From Incurvaria masculella (taxonomy: Eukaryota > Arthropoda > Insecta > Lepidoptera > Incurvariidae), in the NCBI GenBank assembly GCA_946894095.1, contig OX335654.1, positions 16,439,687-16,503,686 on the forward strand: DNA of 64,000 nucleotides, written 5' to 3'. Made by a program: the position numbers and the translations under genes. A model generated the notes under the pieces. It made no database searches. It was given only the letters and a program-made list of their open reading frames with translations, and was not told the origin of the DNA. Position 1 is the stretch's first letter. The number at the start of each line of letters is the position of its first letter. Below, one piece after another: positions 54,626 through 64,000 of this stretch.

Positions 54626-55711
54626 GTAGTATACGCATGATAACCTTCTATTCGCTTAGTACGCGTATTAAGGTCGGACTAAACCGGTTTTTGTTTGGTT
54701 AATCCGGTGCTTATCCCGTACTAAATTTTGACAGGTTTACTCTGAATACGGCTGAATATGTTTTGGAATTGTGTCGTCGGGCACACGCGGGGTGCGCGCT
54801 GCGCACACTCGTGCGCACACGTGTGCGTGATTTCTTCGCAAACTGGCGGCCGCGCCCACGGCCGCGCTATCATTGTTAGATTAGATCCCGTATTATCTCA
54901 GCGATCATTAGGTCAGCCCTGTTTTTTTTTTTGCCTGATGCATTATGCAATACCATTTTTGAAGCCATAATACATATTTGACATACTCAACTTCACGATG
55001 AGGTACTCCGATCTTTCGAAATCCCTTAGTATCTCAACCATCATTAGGTCAAAGTTGATTATTTCTTTGCCTGGGCCGTTATAAAAGTCTATATTTAAAA
55101 ACCTAGTAAATATTTCACGTACTCGAGATAAGGTACTCTTATTTTAAAAACCTTTACAGTCTTATTCAGAACTAACCTGTCAAAACTTACGTACTGTACT
55201 AGAATTGCACCGGCCTAAGCATACAACCGGTTTAGTCCGACCCCGACAAGATTATCTGAGATTACAAAGACTTTGATCGGATTGCCAATGATTCGCTTAG
55301 GATTCCTACACTCCCTGGGAGTACTCGAGACTACCCAAGATTTTCCTATTCCTCGGACTCCCGCCCAGGATTACTCGAGATTTCCATTAATTTGAAAGGA
55401 TTCCCAATGATTTCCTTGGTATTCTCAGATTCCTTAGGATTACTCGGGATTACATAAGATTTCCAGATTCCTCGGACTCCCATCGGATTCCTCGGACTCC
55501 GCCTAAGATTACCCGAGATTTCCATGAATTTGATAGGATTCCCAATGATTTCCTTGGTATTCTCAGATTCCTTAGGATTACTCGGGATTACATAAGATTT
55601 CCGAGATTCTCCGGACTCCCACCAGATTCCTCGGACTCCCACCTAAGATTCTTGAGATTCCCAAACGATTGTACACCAGATTCCTTGAGTGAGTGACCCC
55701 TCGCTGCGGAC

Positions 55712-57715
55712 ACTGCGGAGGCGCTTAGAGGTTGAGCGATTTCATTAGAAACTTCGATAATGACAGGATCGTGAATACAGGTGCACAGAAACAGGTAGTC
55801 AGTGCCGAATGGGTGTGATTTTTTTACTTACGATTTATAAATCGAACATTTTCATCCTAAGGTAGTGTGCGTTTTTTTGTCCTTAAAACAGGAGTCGCGT
55901 TGAAAGATTTTCGGTCGTTCCTGTCTCTGTGCATAGCCGCTAATACGGAAGAGAAAGGAGATTTGCGCCACATGGTAAAATCGAAACAAACCTTGAAATC
56001 ATACTTCCCAATCGAGTCAAATGGCTCAACCAACTTCTACGAACATACTCTAGGAGGGACTCGAAGGTCTGTTCTAGCAAGATACAATTACAGGATTGCT
56101 TCGTAAGTTACGGGTCTGAAAATGTTGTGCGGTATTTAATACCAGCTAATGCCGACATTATTGCGCGCAGAAAAATACGCTTTGACAATACTTTACGCTT
56201 TACTTTCTCAGGGCACTGATCACGCATCTAAATCGTTTATGGCCAAAACCCCCTTAATTATGAGAGGTCCTACGATTGAGAAAGCCTACGAGTTTAATCG
56301 ATCCAGTAGATTTTAAATTCCAAGCGCACAAAGATTCTTGACGTAAACAAGAACTACCGTATATCTGAATGTATATTACTGCTACCAAGAATCTTAATAC
56401 CAAGAACTTGGGTAAATCAACTTACAGATGCAATATCACATAGAAAAATAATAATCACTGACTATTATGATTGATAGCTGGCAATAACCACACTTATTGA
56501 TAACTATAAAAGTTAAATGTTGTTTACCGTCACTGGTGATCAAACGAAGGCATTAATCGTTAACATTTTATAGGCAGATAATAAGGCATTATGAGTTAAG
56601 ATTTGTTTAATAACATAAGAGCAGCGAACTGCTAAGATAATAATGAGATGAATAAGGCATTAGAAAGGCCCCAATAACTATAAATCAATACAAGAGACTG
56701 GTGAAATCGTACCAACCATTTGCGCAGGTACAATTTCAGAAGTTATCACGAGACTTTTATCAGGCTTAGCCCTAATCAAAAGTTATGGTAAGAGACTAAG
56801 AGTCAAAAGAGCTCACTATAAGTATGTATTCAAAATGTCTCGTTCATTATCATAAGCTATCCACTTTGCTTTTTGGAGAAGTTATTAAATTTGGTAGTAA
56901 AACGTTGCAATTCCTAAAATGTTACCACCGCGCCGTTCTCTTCGGCAGCGCTCTCGCAACATTTTATGCTTCCATGGAAATCCTTAATGGTTTATGGGTT
57001 ACTGTGATTAAAGATACGCGACATTCCTTAGCGCATCTTCAGCGAGAATGGCGAAACCTTTCGCTAAATCGAATACCGCCGAGGATATCTCCCAACTTTA
57101 TTGAACACAAGTCGGCGTACACGATGTGCATACAAGATCCGTACCGTGCCCCGTTACTTTATTGAAATTGCCTCACCGGATTCGCTGCGCCTCCGTATTT
57201 ATTTATTTTATTAAGTCCGTACCGGGCTGCTACCGCGCACGCATTCGCACAGCACGACTCAATCTAATAAATAGTATTGCTTCGCTGGAAAGCCATGAAA
57301 TATGCATAAGAAACATGAACTTCAAATTATGGTCGGGATGCAACTAAGGTGCGGTTGCGGTCTTTATTGGAACGTCTCGGTAGCCCCAACAACTGTTCTG
57401 TTGGCAGCGTCTTAATAACGGTGACCATATTTTGAGTTTACGCATAGTGCAGAGAAGTGCTATTCCGAAATTGAATTCTGGAGAGAATAACATTATTCAG
57501 AACTCCAAGGTAAATGTATTAGCCCTATGAGCAAGTTTAAATTATTGGGTTGTGGTATACGATCTTGACGAAAGAAAACTAATTAAAGAGAAACAAAGGC
57601 CTGCCCAAATAGTATAACAAATGCTGTGTTGGTTTCGGCACGTATAAAGAATAATTGCATTTTCTAATAGGCGAATCAGGAATTAGTTTTTTCTGGTTCG
57701 GATTCCGCGTCAACG
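55712..57715. other. No recognised gene
   Basis: Two kilobases without repeat matches to the rest of the window. Frames at 55867-56106 and 56824-57165 are unsupported. TTTTTTTGTCCTTAAAACAG (55872-55891) looks like an acceptor, but no donor or stable downstream frame is evident. Confidence 0.4.
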
Positions 57716-57719
57716 GTGA

Positions 57720-58290
57720 GGTAAAGCGATGACGGTAATCTAACGATCCAGTAATTTGAGTTTTCAGTCTGCCTTAAAAATCCTCGGTGAAGCGATGACG
57801 GTAATCTGCCTCAAAATCGTCGGTACTCCATCGATGGCCGAATAAACAACAAGTATTTAGTATAATCTAACGATCCAGTGATTGAGTTTGAGTCTGCCTC
57901 CAAAATCCTCGGTACTCCATCGATGGTCGAATAAAGAAGAAGTATTTAGTATAATCTAACGATCCAGTGATTGGGTTTGATTCTGCCTCCAAAATCCTCG
58001 GTACTGCATCGATGGTCGAATAAAGAAGAAGTATTTAGTATAATCTAACGATCCAGTGATTGAGTTTGAGTCTGCCTCAAAAATCCTCGGTACTCCATCG
58101 ATGGTCGATAAAGAACAAGTATTTAGTATAATCTAACGATCCAGTGATTGAGTTTGAGTCTGCCTCAAAAATCCTCGGTACTCCCTCGATGGTCGAATAA
58201 AGGACAAGTATTTTATAATGACGGTGATCAAACGATCCAGAGATTGGAGATTGAGTCTGCCTCCGAAAAATCCTCGGTATACCATCATTT
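57720..58290 (+). repeat. Minisatellite, period 88-89 bp
   Basis: GATCCAGTGATTGAG recurs at 57872, 57961, 58050 and 58138, then 58234 in altered form, with a partial unit before. Each unit contains TCTGCCTC-AAAATCCTCGGT, CCATCGATGGTCGAATAAA and AAGTATTTAGTATAATCTAA. Confidence 0.9.
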
Positions 58291-58329
58291 GGCGGAATAA
58301 ATCTGTACAATTGCATCATCAATGCTGGC

Positions 58330-58590
58330 AAAGAACATTCTTAATGTTTATCGGCTTCGCTATCGTGTCGCGACACTCGTATGTTGAAATGTAGAGCGAG
58401 TTGGGCACGCGTCGCGAAGGTGACGGACGGCTCCTCCAATCAGAATGTAGGTACGATCAATTTACATCCCAGCTCATTTACATAAATACAATTATACAAA
58501 CGACGCGACGACGCCAAGCCGCTGCCGAGAACTGCACTCATTACAATACACTTTACAGAGAAACCGATCGTTGTAGAATTTAACAGTTAA
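58330..58590. other. CpG-richer unique sequence
   Basis: GGCTTCGCTATCGTGTCGCG, ACAAACGACGCGACGACGCC and CATTTACATAAATACAATTA. Possibly regulatory, no direct evidence. Confidence 0.25.
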
Positions 58591-58596
58591 AAAAAA

Positions 58597-58886
58597 CCGG
58601 CCAGGTGCGAGTCGGACTCGCACAATAAGGGTTCCGTACCATCGTACAGTTACAAAAAAATCACGTTTTTTTGTATGGGGGCCCCCTTTAATTTTAATTA
58701 TTTTTTAATCTTACCTATTTGTTGTTATAGCGGCAAAATAAATACACACTCTGTGAAAATTTCAGCTGTCTATCTGTAACGGTTACTGAGATACAGCCCT
58801 GTGACAGACGGGCAGACGGACGGACGGACAGCGGAGGCTTGGTAATAGGGTTCCGTTTTCACCCTTTGGGTACGGAACCCTAAAAA
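58597..58886 (+). mobile_element. CC element
   Basis: Complete copy, CCGGCCAGGTGCGAGTCGGA to GGTACGGAACCCTAAAAA. Confidence 0.9.
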
Positions 58887-59007
58887 GCATCTCTGGATTC
58901 TTCTGAATGTATCATAATCGATTTGTGTATCAAATATGTATAATTTAAATATTTTATCGTTAGAGCTAGATATTAGAAACTTAAGAGGCTGTTGGCAGAA
59001 ATGCATG

Positions 59008-59286
59008 TTTTTAGGGTTCCGTACCCAAATGATGCCAACGGAAACCTTATAGGGCATATAGGCATCCGCTGTCTGTCCGGCCGCCCGTCAGTCCGTCACA
59101 AGGCTGTATCTCATGAACTGTAATAGGTAGGCAGCTAAAATGTTCACAGAGTGTATATTTATTTTGACATTATAAGAACAAACATTAGTGCACACGTGTA
59201 TTAACATTTAAAAAAAAATAAAAAAAATTGATGTTTTAAATCTTTTACGATGGTACGGATCCCTTCGTGTGCCTTGGCTGGTTTTT
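59008..59286 (-). mobile_element. CC element, diverged, reverse
   Basis: Same motif order as other copies but with many changes. It lies tail-to-tail with the fresher copy 120 bp away. Confidence 0.8.
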
Positions 59287-60040
59287 AATATGAAATTTCA
59301 GGTAATTGTAACCGTTTACGAAATATGAGCTAAAATGCAGCCTTTTTAGTTATTATTATTTAGTGTATCAGTTGAATTTCCTTAAAATGTCGTTGAAAAT
59401 ATGTGCTATCATTGCAAAAAAGGCGAAACGGTCAATGCTAGAATCTAGAACATATACAGTAAAGAAGGACCCTATACAATCGTTCATTTGTGAAGAACGG
59501 CTATCAACTACATGGCTCTTTAGCCATGTTGTCTATACTACTTAAAGGAAATAACTTTTTCCTAACCAATTCATTCGTTTAGAAGCTAAAGGCTTATTAT
59601 TTACTAACACAGTAACTTTAACATTAAATCGTTTTCAATATTGTTTTATTGTTTGTTACAGTATTATTTTCATCTTCTACATATTAATAATGATATTCTA
59701 TGATTGATCAAAACAATAGCAAGTAAAATCCTGGCAATTACAGTAATTATTTATCGTCGTTGTTGTTTATCGAAAGGGCGGATGCACCTGCAATATACAT
59801 ATGCAAATTGAGCGTCAACGGACAGGACACTGCGATTGTTTCCTGCGGGAATTCGACAAAAATGTAAGTAGGTATTGTAGGTAAAGCTCACAAAAAGCGA
59901 ACAGTAAGGCAAACTAATTGATCTGATTCGAACTTCGTAAATAGCGCTGAATATGTATATATTTAAATTTGGTTATAAAATGCATTTCAAAAGTCCCCAT
60001 CACCGACGTTGTTTAAATTGTATTCAAGAATAAATTGAAA
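59287..60040. other. No recognised gene
   Basis: AT-rich, unassigned. Confidence 0.4.
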
Positions 60041-60045
60041 AAAAT

Positions 60046-60442
60046 ATAATTTATCAGAGTTTCAACCGAGTATGGACGTAAATCCCGGATCTCCCTTCCT
60101 TAACAAGGTGAATAATAACGTTGAACACAAATATTCGACGAGAAATCAAAAGGTCCAGCAAGTTGCACACTCAACGTCAAAATTCAATGAGGGTGTGCAC
60201 TTCAATAGTGTCAACATGTGTGTGCTACCAAGAGACTTGCGAGAAGAAACTATCATACGATTTAAAAAGAAGTTAGGTACATGGCTGCTTGACAAAACTT
60301 TTTACGATTTAATTTATTTTAATTGTATTGTGTAAAACGACGAATTCACATGATTTGTATCAATATTATAATATCTTATACAAATGGAGGTTGTTAGTTT
60401 GTAATGTAATCGTTGCAAATAAAATTAATTTGATTTGATTTG
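60046..60442 (+). mobile_element. CR1/Jockey-type LINE, 3' remnant
   Basis: The frame 60072-60335 reads YSTRNQKVQQV, HFNSVNMCVLPRDLREET and RFKKKLGTWLLDKTFYDLIY. The pattern TRN, N-LP--L, FK--L--WL, FY is the usual C-terminus of CR1/Jockey ORF2. After the stop, GCAAATAAAATTAATTTGAT ends in a (TTTGA)n-like tail, so the 3' end is preserved and the 5' part is lost. Confidence 0.75.
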
Positions 60443-61170
60443 GTGGTTGGCCTTTTTTTCATTTGTTCGTTTCAGATTTCATTTGAGTGCCAACACGATA
60501 AGTCTTTGTTCAGAACTTCAAGAGATATGACACAATTCAATTTGTACACGATAGAGAGATATGGCAAAATTTAAAGAATAACAGATCTCGATGAGACCAC
60601 TCATTTGAAGACCCACATTACGGGTCGAGGAAAAAAGTTTCAGAGATAAGACACAATACAATTTAAACATGGCAGGAAGTTAGATCTCGAGCCCTCATAG
60701 GAGGGGGAGTACCAACAGGTCTAGGATGTGGACAACCCCTGCAACATGCACTGCAGGGGTACTATTTCCTGCATATTTGATACATAAATATCAACTATCA
60801 CCTGCAAATGACTAAGACTATTTTAAATTGAAAAAAAACTGTTTTAAAATTTGGAACGTTTACCCAAATCTGCCGTTTACGAGTATAAAAACCTTTTGTT
60901 ACGTTTCACACGCCAGTATTTATTATATATCCTTTGGTTTAACTTTTTCTGAGTTAGGTCCCAATCAGTCAGTAAAGAAGCTTCGGTTCAAAAAGCACCT
61001 AAACATAAAGATCCCAAACGACCGAGCAACAGACCGAATGACTATCGGCGCACGCGCGGGATCGTCAGAAATGATCCGTAATGCCTCCGATCTCGCAGCG
61101 CGGTGCATAATGACCCGCGGTCACGCGACCAACTATTGTCTTTTGCGACACGCCCCCAACGACACGCTCT
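60443..61170. other. No gene assigned
   Basis: Unassigned, except that KKLRFKKHLNIKIP (60975-61020) faintly resembles the tail of a LINE ORF2. GC rises after 61040. Confidence 0.3.
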
Positions 61171-61175
61171 CGCAC

Positions 61176-61325
61176 CGCGGAGCTGGCAAGTGCAGGGGAG
61201 CCGGCAAGTACAGGGCAGCTGCAGGGGAACGTCGGCGCGAGAGCCGGCAAGTGCAGGGGAGCCCGCAAGTACAGGGGAGCTGCAGGGGAACGTCGGTGCG
61301 AGAGCCAGCAAGCGCAGGGGAGCTG
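61176..61325 (+). repeat. 61-bp GC-rich tandem repeat
   Basis: GCCGGCAAGTGCAGGGGAGC, CCGCAAGTACAGGGGAGCTG and GGGGAACGTCGGTGCGAGA form a unit of 61 bp, present a little over twice. Sixty-one is not a multiple of three, so the long frame across it (60828-61484) changes phase between units and is not a repeat protein. Confidence 0.85.
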
Positions 61326-61866
61326 CCGTGCCGAGGACATCGCCACCCTGATAGCGCAAACGGAGTGCGCGCAGTCTATGCTAGTCGGAACCATTCCAGA
61401 ATATCAGCCTCGGGGACTCAGTGGCGTGATGATCGATGGGTGACCTCGATAGGTGATGGGTATATAGTAAAGTTCATGCCCTAAGCAAAGGCGGGAACAG
61501 AAGTAAGTTGTTTGATGCGTGTTCAAGAAGCTGGACTTCTAATAAGGGATTAGAATCTCTCCAAGGACGATACTTCGTTCAGAATATAGATTGGTAGCGG
61601 TAGAGTGAGCATTACCATTCTGTAAATAGATATTTGTTGACAAAGCATAGTTTTAGCTCGCAAACCCCTCCATGTGTATAGTGGGTGACTGTGTGAAATG
61701 CGAAACTCAGCCTTTCTTCAATATGCGCATTCGTAGTGAGTTCTTATCCAACCCTTGTATTGGTGCGTATGCGGGCCCGTAGGGTTGCCCGGGGCACCGC
61801 CGCAGTAAAGACCGCCGGTCATGGGAGGCAGCTATCAGCTGCAAGCCGGGTGAAGAGAGCACTCAC
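61326..61866. other. Intron downstream of the minus-strand exon
   Basis: Follows the GTGAGT donor at 61861-61866 on the minus strand. No further exon of the same gene was found toward lower coordinates. Confidence 0.45.
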
Positions 61867-62144
61867 CAGCAGCTCTCGGGAGTGGAAGTCGTTCAGGCGG
61901 TCGTGCGCGCAGGGTAGCGATGTTAGCCAGGTGGAGGTGTAGTGAGGCGTCAGCGTGCTCGAACATGCGGCGAAATTCGCAATGAACTCCTCCACCGAGG
62001 GCATTTGCTGGTCGAGGGCGATCACGTCATTCCTGACGTACCACCCGACGATCACTCGCAGAGAGATGTTCTGTTGGGCCTGGGTCGACCGAGGGGTCGA
62101 CCACAGCGGCATACCAAGCTGGTGCTCGTAGGTAAGTCTATAGT
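61867..62144 (-). CDS. Internal exon of an unrecognised protein
   Basis: The strongest coding signal in the window. On the minus strand, 278 bp stay open and encode LTYEHQLGMPLWSTPR, then TQAQQNISLRVIVGWYVRND, QMPSVEEFIANFAACS and DRLNDFHSRELL. Third positions are mostly G or C (CTG, GTG, ATC, AAC, GAC, TTC), unlike the AT-rich flanks. The exon ends CTGCTG followed by GTGAGT, a consensus donor. The acceptor is most likely TTCTCAG ending at 62145, giving an exon that starts with two bases of a codon and ends on a codon boundary; an alternative AG seven bases further in (exon from 62137) would change the phase. There is no signal peptide, no clear membrane span and no motif I can name. The start codon and other exons are not visible. 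It could be an exon of a large, exon-rich gene whose introns hold the transposons described here. It is not a known transposon domain to me. Confidence 0.7.
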
Positions 62145-62566
62145 CTGAGAATCTATAGTTTTGCCCGCAGTGGAATCCGCCAGGAGATGACCGGTATCAT
62201 CCTGCATACCGCTGTGATGTATACCGTCTCCATTTTCTTTAGCCTGTTCATGTTCCGTACCGAACAACATAATTCAATATTAATTTAGAGCGGACAGGCG
62301 CGGACGCTCGCGGCGCCTGCGCCGTCACGGAACCGCGAGGGCCCTAGACAACAGCAACGGTACTCTTCGTTTAGGAATTCTGGCCCGGGGCCTGATTGTC
62401 GGCCAATCGAGGACTGTTCGGATCTGTGATGCGATATGACACGCTCAGAGAGGTCGATGTGCCGCCGCTGTGAGGTTGGAACAATCACTTGAATCGAGTA
62501 ACGTTCCGGTATGATTTTGGATTAGAAAAACACACTTGGTAATGCCAACGTAAAAGCTTCCAACGA
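62145..62566 (-). other. Intron, possible second exon or conserved element
   Basis: At 62285-62490 the minus strand is GC-rich and open for 67 codons (HIDLSERVISHHRSEQSS, PEFLNEEYRCCC), with CAACCTCACAG just upstream as a possible acceptor. No donor is convincing before the stop, so this may be an exon whose border I cannot place, or noncoding. Confidence 0.25.
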
Positions 62567-62606
62567 TTAAGGCTGTTCCGACCCATATAAAGTTGTTTGC
62601 ACACAT

Positions 62607-62690
62607 AACGCTTTTAAAATTGTTTTTGTAATTGTACTTGTTTTCTATTGCACAATAAAGAATTTATTCATTCATTCATTCATTCAACGC
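62607..62690 (+). mobile_element. LINE 3'-tail insertion with 5-bp duplication
   Basis: Seventy-four bp (62612-62685), TTTTAAAATTGTTTTTGTAA to (ATTC)n, flanked by AACGC at 62607-62611 and 62686-62690. CACAATAAAGAATTTATTCA is the usual 3' end of a non-LTR element, here extremely 5'-truncated. Confidence 0.8.
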
Positions 62691-62950
62691 AAAAAGTATT
62701 GCACTTTAAGCCACGAATTAATAATAAAAGTTTAATATAGTCATATTACTTGCAGCGAAAACAATTTCACAATTTCAGGATTATTGGTATTGTTACAATT
62801 TATTTAAATACGATTTTTATTTAACAGCTCCATCTAACGGTGTAAAAATTCTAATCGGCAATTACAACGAAACCATTAAACCTGAAATTGTGAATATGTT
62901 TTCGCTGCAACTACTATGGCTATATTTAATATTTTTGACGAATTCGTGCC

Positions 62951-63500
62951 TTAAGGTGGCCCAACCCGGCGGCCTCAACTCATTTGCGGGCACGGTACAA
63001 AACCGTGCTGTTGCGCTCTGGGACCTTCTCTGTTTCTAAGAATAAGACAGGTTTCGTGATGAGGAAGATGCAACCTGTCCACAAAAAAGACAATGTGCAT
63101 AGTGTATGATTTGGTAAGATTTACGAAAATTTTAATTTCAAAACGACTTATAGCTAAAAGTAAACCACGACCGCTGTAGTCAAAAATCTAACAAAAACCA
63201 AATAGATTCTAAATCTTGCTTAAATAAGCTATGTCTGATGACTAATCTTTTTAAGATGTTCTTACTTTATCATTGCGCAATCCACCTCCAAAGTTATTGT
63301 ATAAAACGCGCGAAAAATCCGAACTTTCGGACGTTATAACTTGGAAACCGAACACAATTTTACAATGCCAATGGTCATCAGACATCTAGTTCAATCAAAT
63401 AAAGCTATTTTGAGCAAAATTTTGGATCTCTGACAAGAAATATAGGCGTGATCTTCTTTCCCCTTTTGTATGGGGAGATGAGCGGGTTGGGCCACCTTAA
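62951..63500 (+). mobile_element. Family P TTAA element, complete, nested in K
   Basis: TTAA at 62951-62954 and 63497-63500. Ends GGTGGCCCAACCCG share a perfect 14-bp inverted repeat. The K copy at 11265 has a single TTAA at the same place (GTGCCTTAAAGTGC), proving duplication of TTAA on insertion, the diagnostic behaviour of the piggyBac superfamily. No transposase; a partner must act in trans. Confidence 0.95.
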
Positions 63501-63559
63501 AGTGCAATACTTTTTGCGTTCTGTGTAAAAAAACTTTGTATTGGTCGGAACATCCTGAA

Positions 63560-63667
63560 CTGGAAATGTTATTTTAAAGTTTTTTTTAATTTATTTTAAT
63601 CCACGAAAACATTAAGACAGAAAATTGACTCCTAAACGCGATTGTAATTTACGAAGGTTGTTTCTAT
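63560..63667. other. Short AT-rich spacer
   Basis: No feature seen. Confidence 0.3.
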
Positions 63668-64000
63668 GTAACTGGACATGGATGGCAATACCACACCCAT
63701 CGTCATGATATTAGCACCGCATAACCGAATAAATTAGGTGCCATACCAGGACCTTTCATTTACGAGCACGGCTACAATGAACTGGATGGAAAACACTTAC
63801 TCTTCTCCGTTTCGACAATATTTTCAACACTTGAGATGGTACCAACCCGGGCAGCGGGTTTCACCCCACCACCTAGTAGGTTTATCATGGATTCCGAACC
63901 ATGGAACAGCTCGCATTCGTGACGAAATGCAGTTATCCAACTCTGGAAGAGAAAGAACGCTGCTTTGAACCAATGGCCTCTGGCATGCAAGTCAAGTGTC
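63668..64000 (-). mobile_element. SINE with tRNA-like head linker, runs off the window
   Basis: Reverse SINE body (TAACTGGACATGGATGG, GATGGTACCAACCCGGG, CCACCTAGTAGG, ATTCCGAACCATGGA), then the linker of the tRNA-headed type (GCATTCGTGACGAAATGCAG). The Pol III head itself would lie at or beyond the right edge. Confidence 0.7.

Larger units (their letters stand above)
53203..55711 (+). mobile_element. Element H, copy 2, with 8-bp duplication
   Basis: Element 53211-55703 (2,493 bp), flanked by CTGCGGAC at 53203-53210 and 55704-55711. Same order as H1: CGAGGGGTTAGTCACTCGAG, 10-bp phased array (53281-53470 in perfect phase), CpG island with TGACGTCA at 53663, about 140-bp tandem units, right GATT array, GTGAGTGACCCCTCG. 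It is longer because of a nested CC element (54358-54625) and an extra inverted stretch plus a second, decayed CpG island (54640-55240). Confidence 0.85.
62567..63559 (+). mobile_element. Family K element, copy with two insertions
   Basis: TTAA at 62567-62570 and TGAA (mutated) at 63556-63559. Removing 62612-62690 and 62955-63500 restores collinearity with K at 10956-11324. One insertion is a LINE 3' tail, the other family P. Confidence 0.85.

Noticed and set aside
60828..61484. A 218-codon open frame, the longest in the window
   Set aside because: Spans a 61-bp tandem repeat that shifts the frame between units, and joins an AT-rich part to a GC-rich part with no protein-like continuity.

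Overview
The window looks like nuclear DNA from a moth or butterfly (Lepidoptera). I recognise from general experience of lepidopteran sequence the many copies of an interspersed repeat that opens CCGGCCAAGTGCGAGTCGGA and ends in a (GACG)n run plus GGTACGGAACCCTAAAAA. I also recognise the repeat bounded by AACCGACTTCAAA and TTTGAAGTCGGTT, and LINE and SINE remnants. Long reading frames, ribosome-binding sites and operons are absent. The species cannot be named from this.

Only one stretch reads convincingly as host protein-coding sequence: an internal exon of about 278 bp on the minus strand (61867-62144) with a GTGAGT donor, an AG acceptor and GC-rich third positions. I do not recognise the protein. 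The rest is intergenic or intronic DNA filled with transposable elements, separated by CpG- and TAAT-rich islands that resemble conserved regulatory DNA (about 4.4-5.5, 10.3-10.8, 16.6-17.0, 20.4-21.3, 22.9-23.1, 25.9-26.2, 31.1-31.5, 34.1-35.0, 36.2-36.7, 41.6-42.1 and 42.8-43.2 kb).

The mobile content falls into families that can be delimited here because copies interrupt one another. (1) At least five TTAA-flanked, piggyBac-like non-autonomous families, called P, Q, K, M and FB1. (2) The CCGGCC family (CC), 13 full or partial copies. (3) Family A (AACCGACTTC ends). (4) A TAGGG-ended hAT-like element with a clean 8-bp duplication at 22443-22838. (5) SINEs with one shared body and two kinds of head, 5S rRNA-derived or tRNA-like. 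(6) 3' remnants of RTE-type and Jockey/CR1-type LINEs. (7) Foldback families F and R. (8) Element H, two copies at 44338-46258 and 53211-55703, each flanked by its own perfect 8-bp duplication. H has arms of a GATT-type motif repeated in exact 10-bp phase around a mobile CpG island carrying a palindromic CRE (TGACGTCA). (9) A 648-bp element at 50886-51533 whose two halves carry opposite-facing arrays of ATTATACG.

Nesting gives an order of events: SINE into CC, CC into A and into H, H into F, F into M, P into K and into D. Several perfect hairpins with short loops (2013-2074, 48524-48636, 52157-52249) look like snap-back copying, two of them at transposon ends. The candidates for something undescribed are element H, the ATTATACG element, the head-swapping SINEs and the snap-back palindromes.
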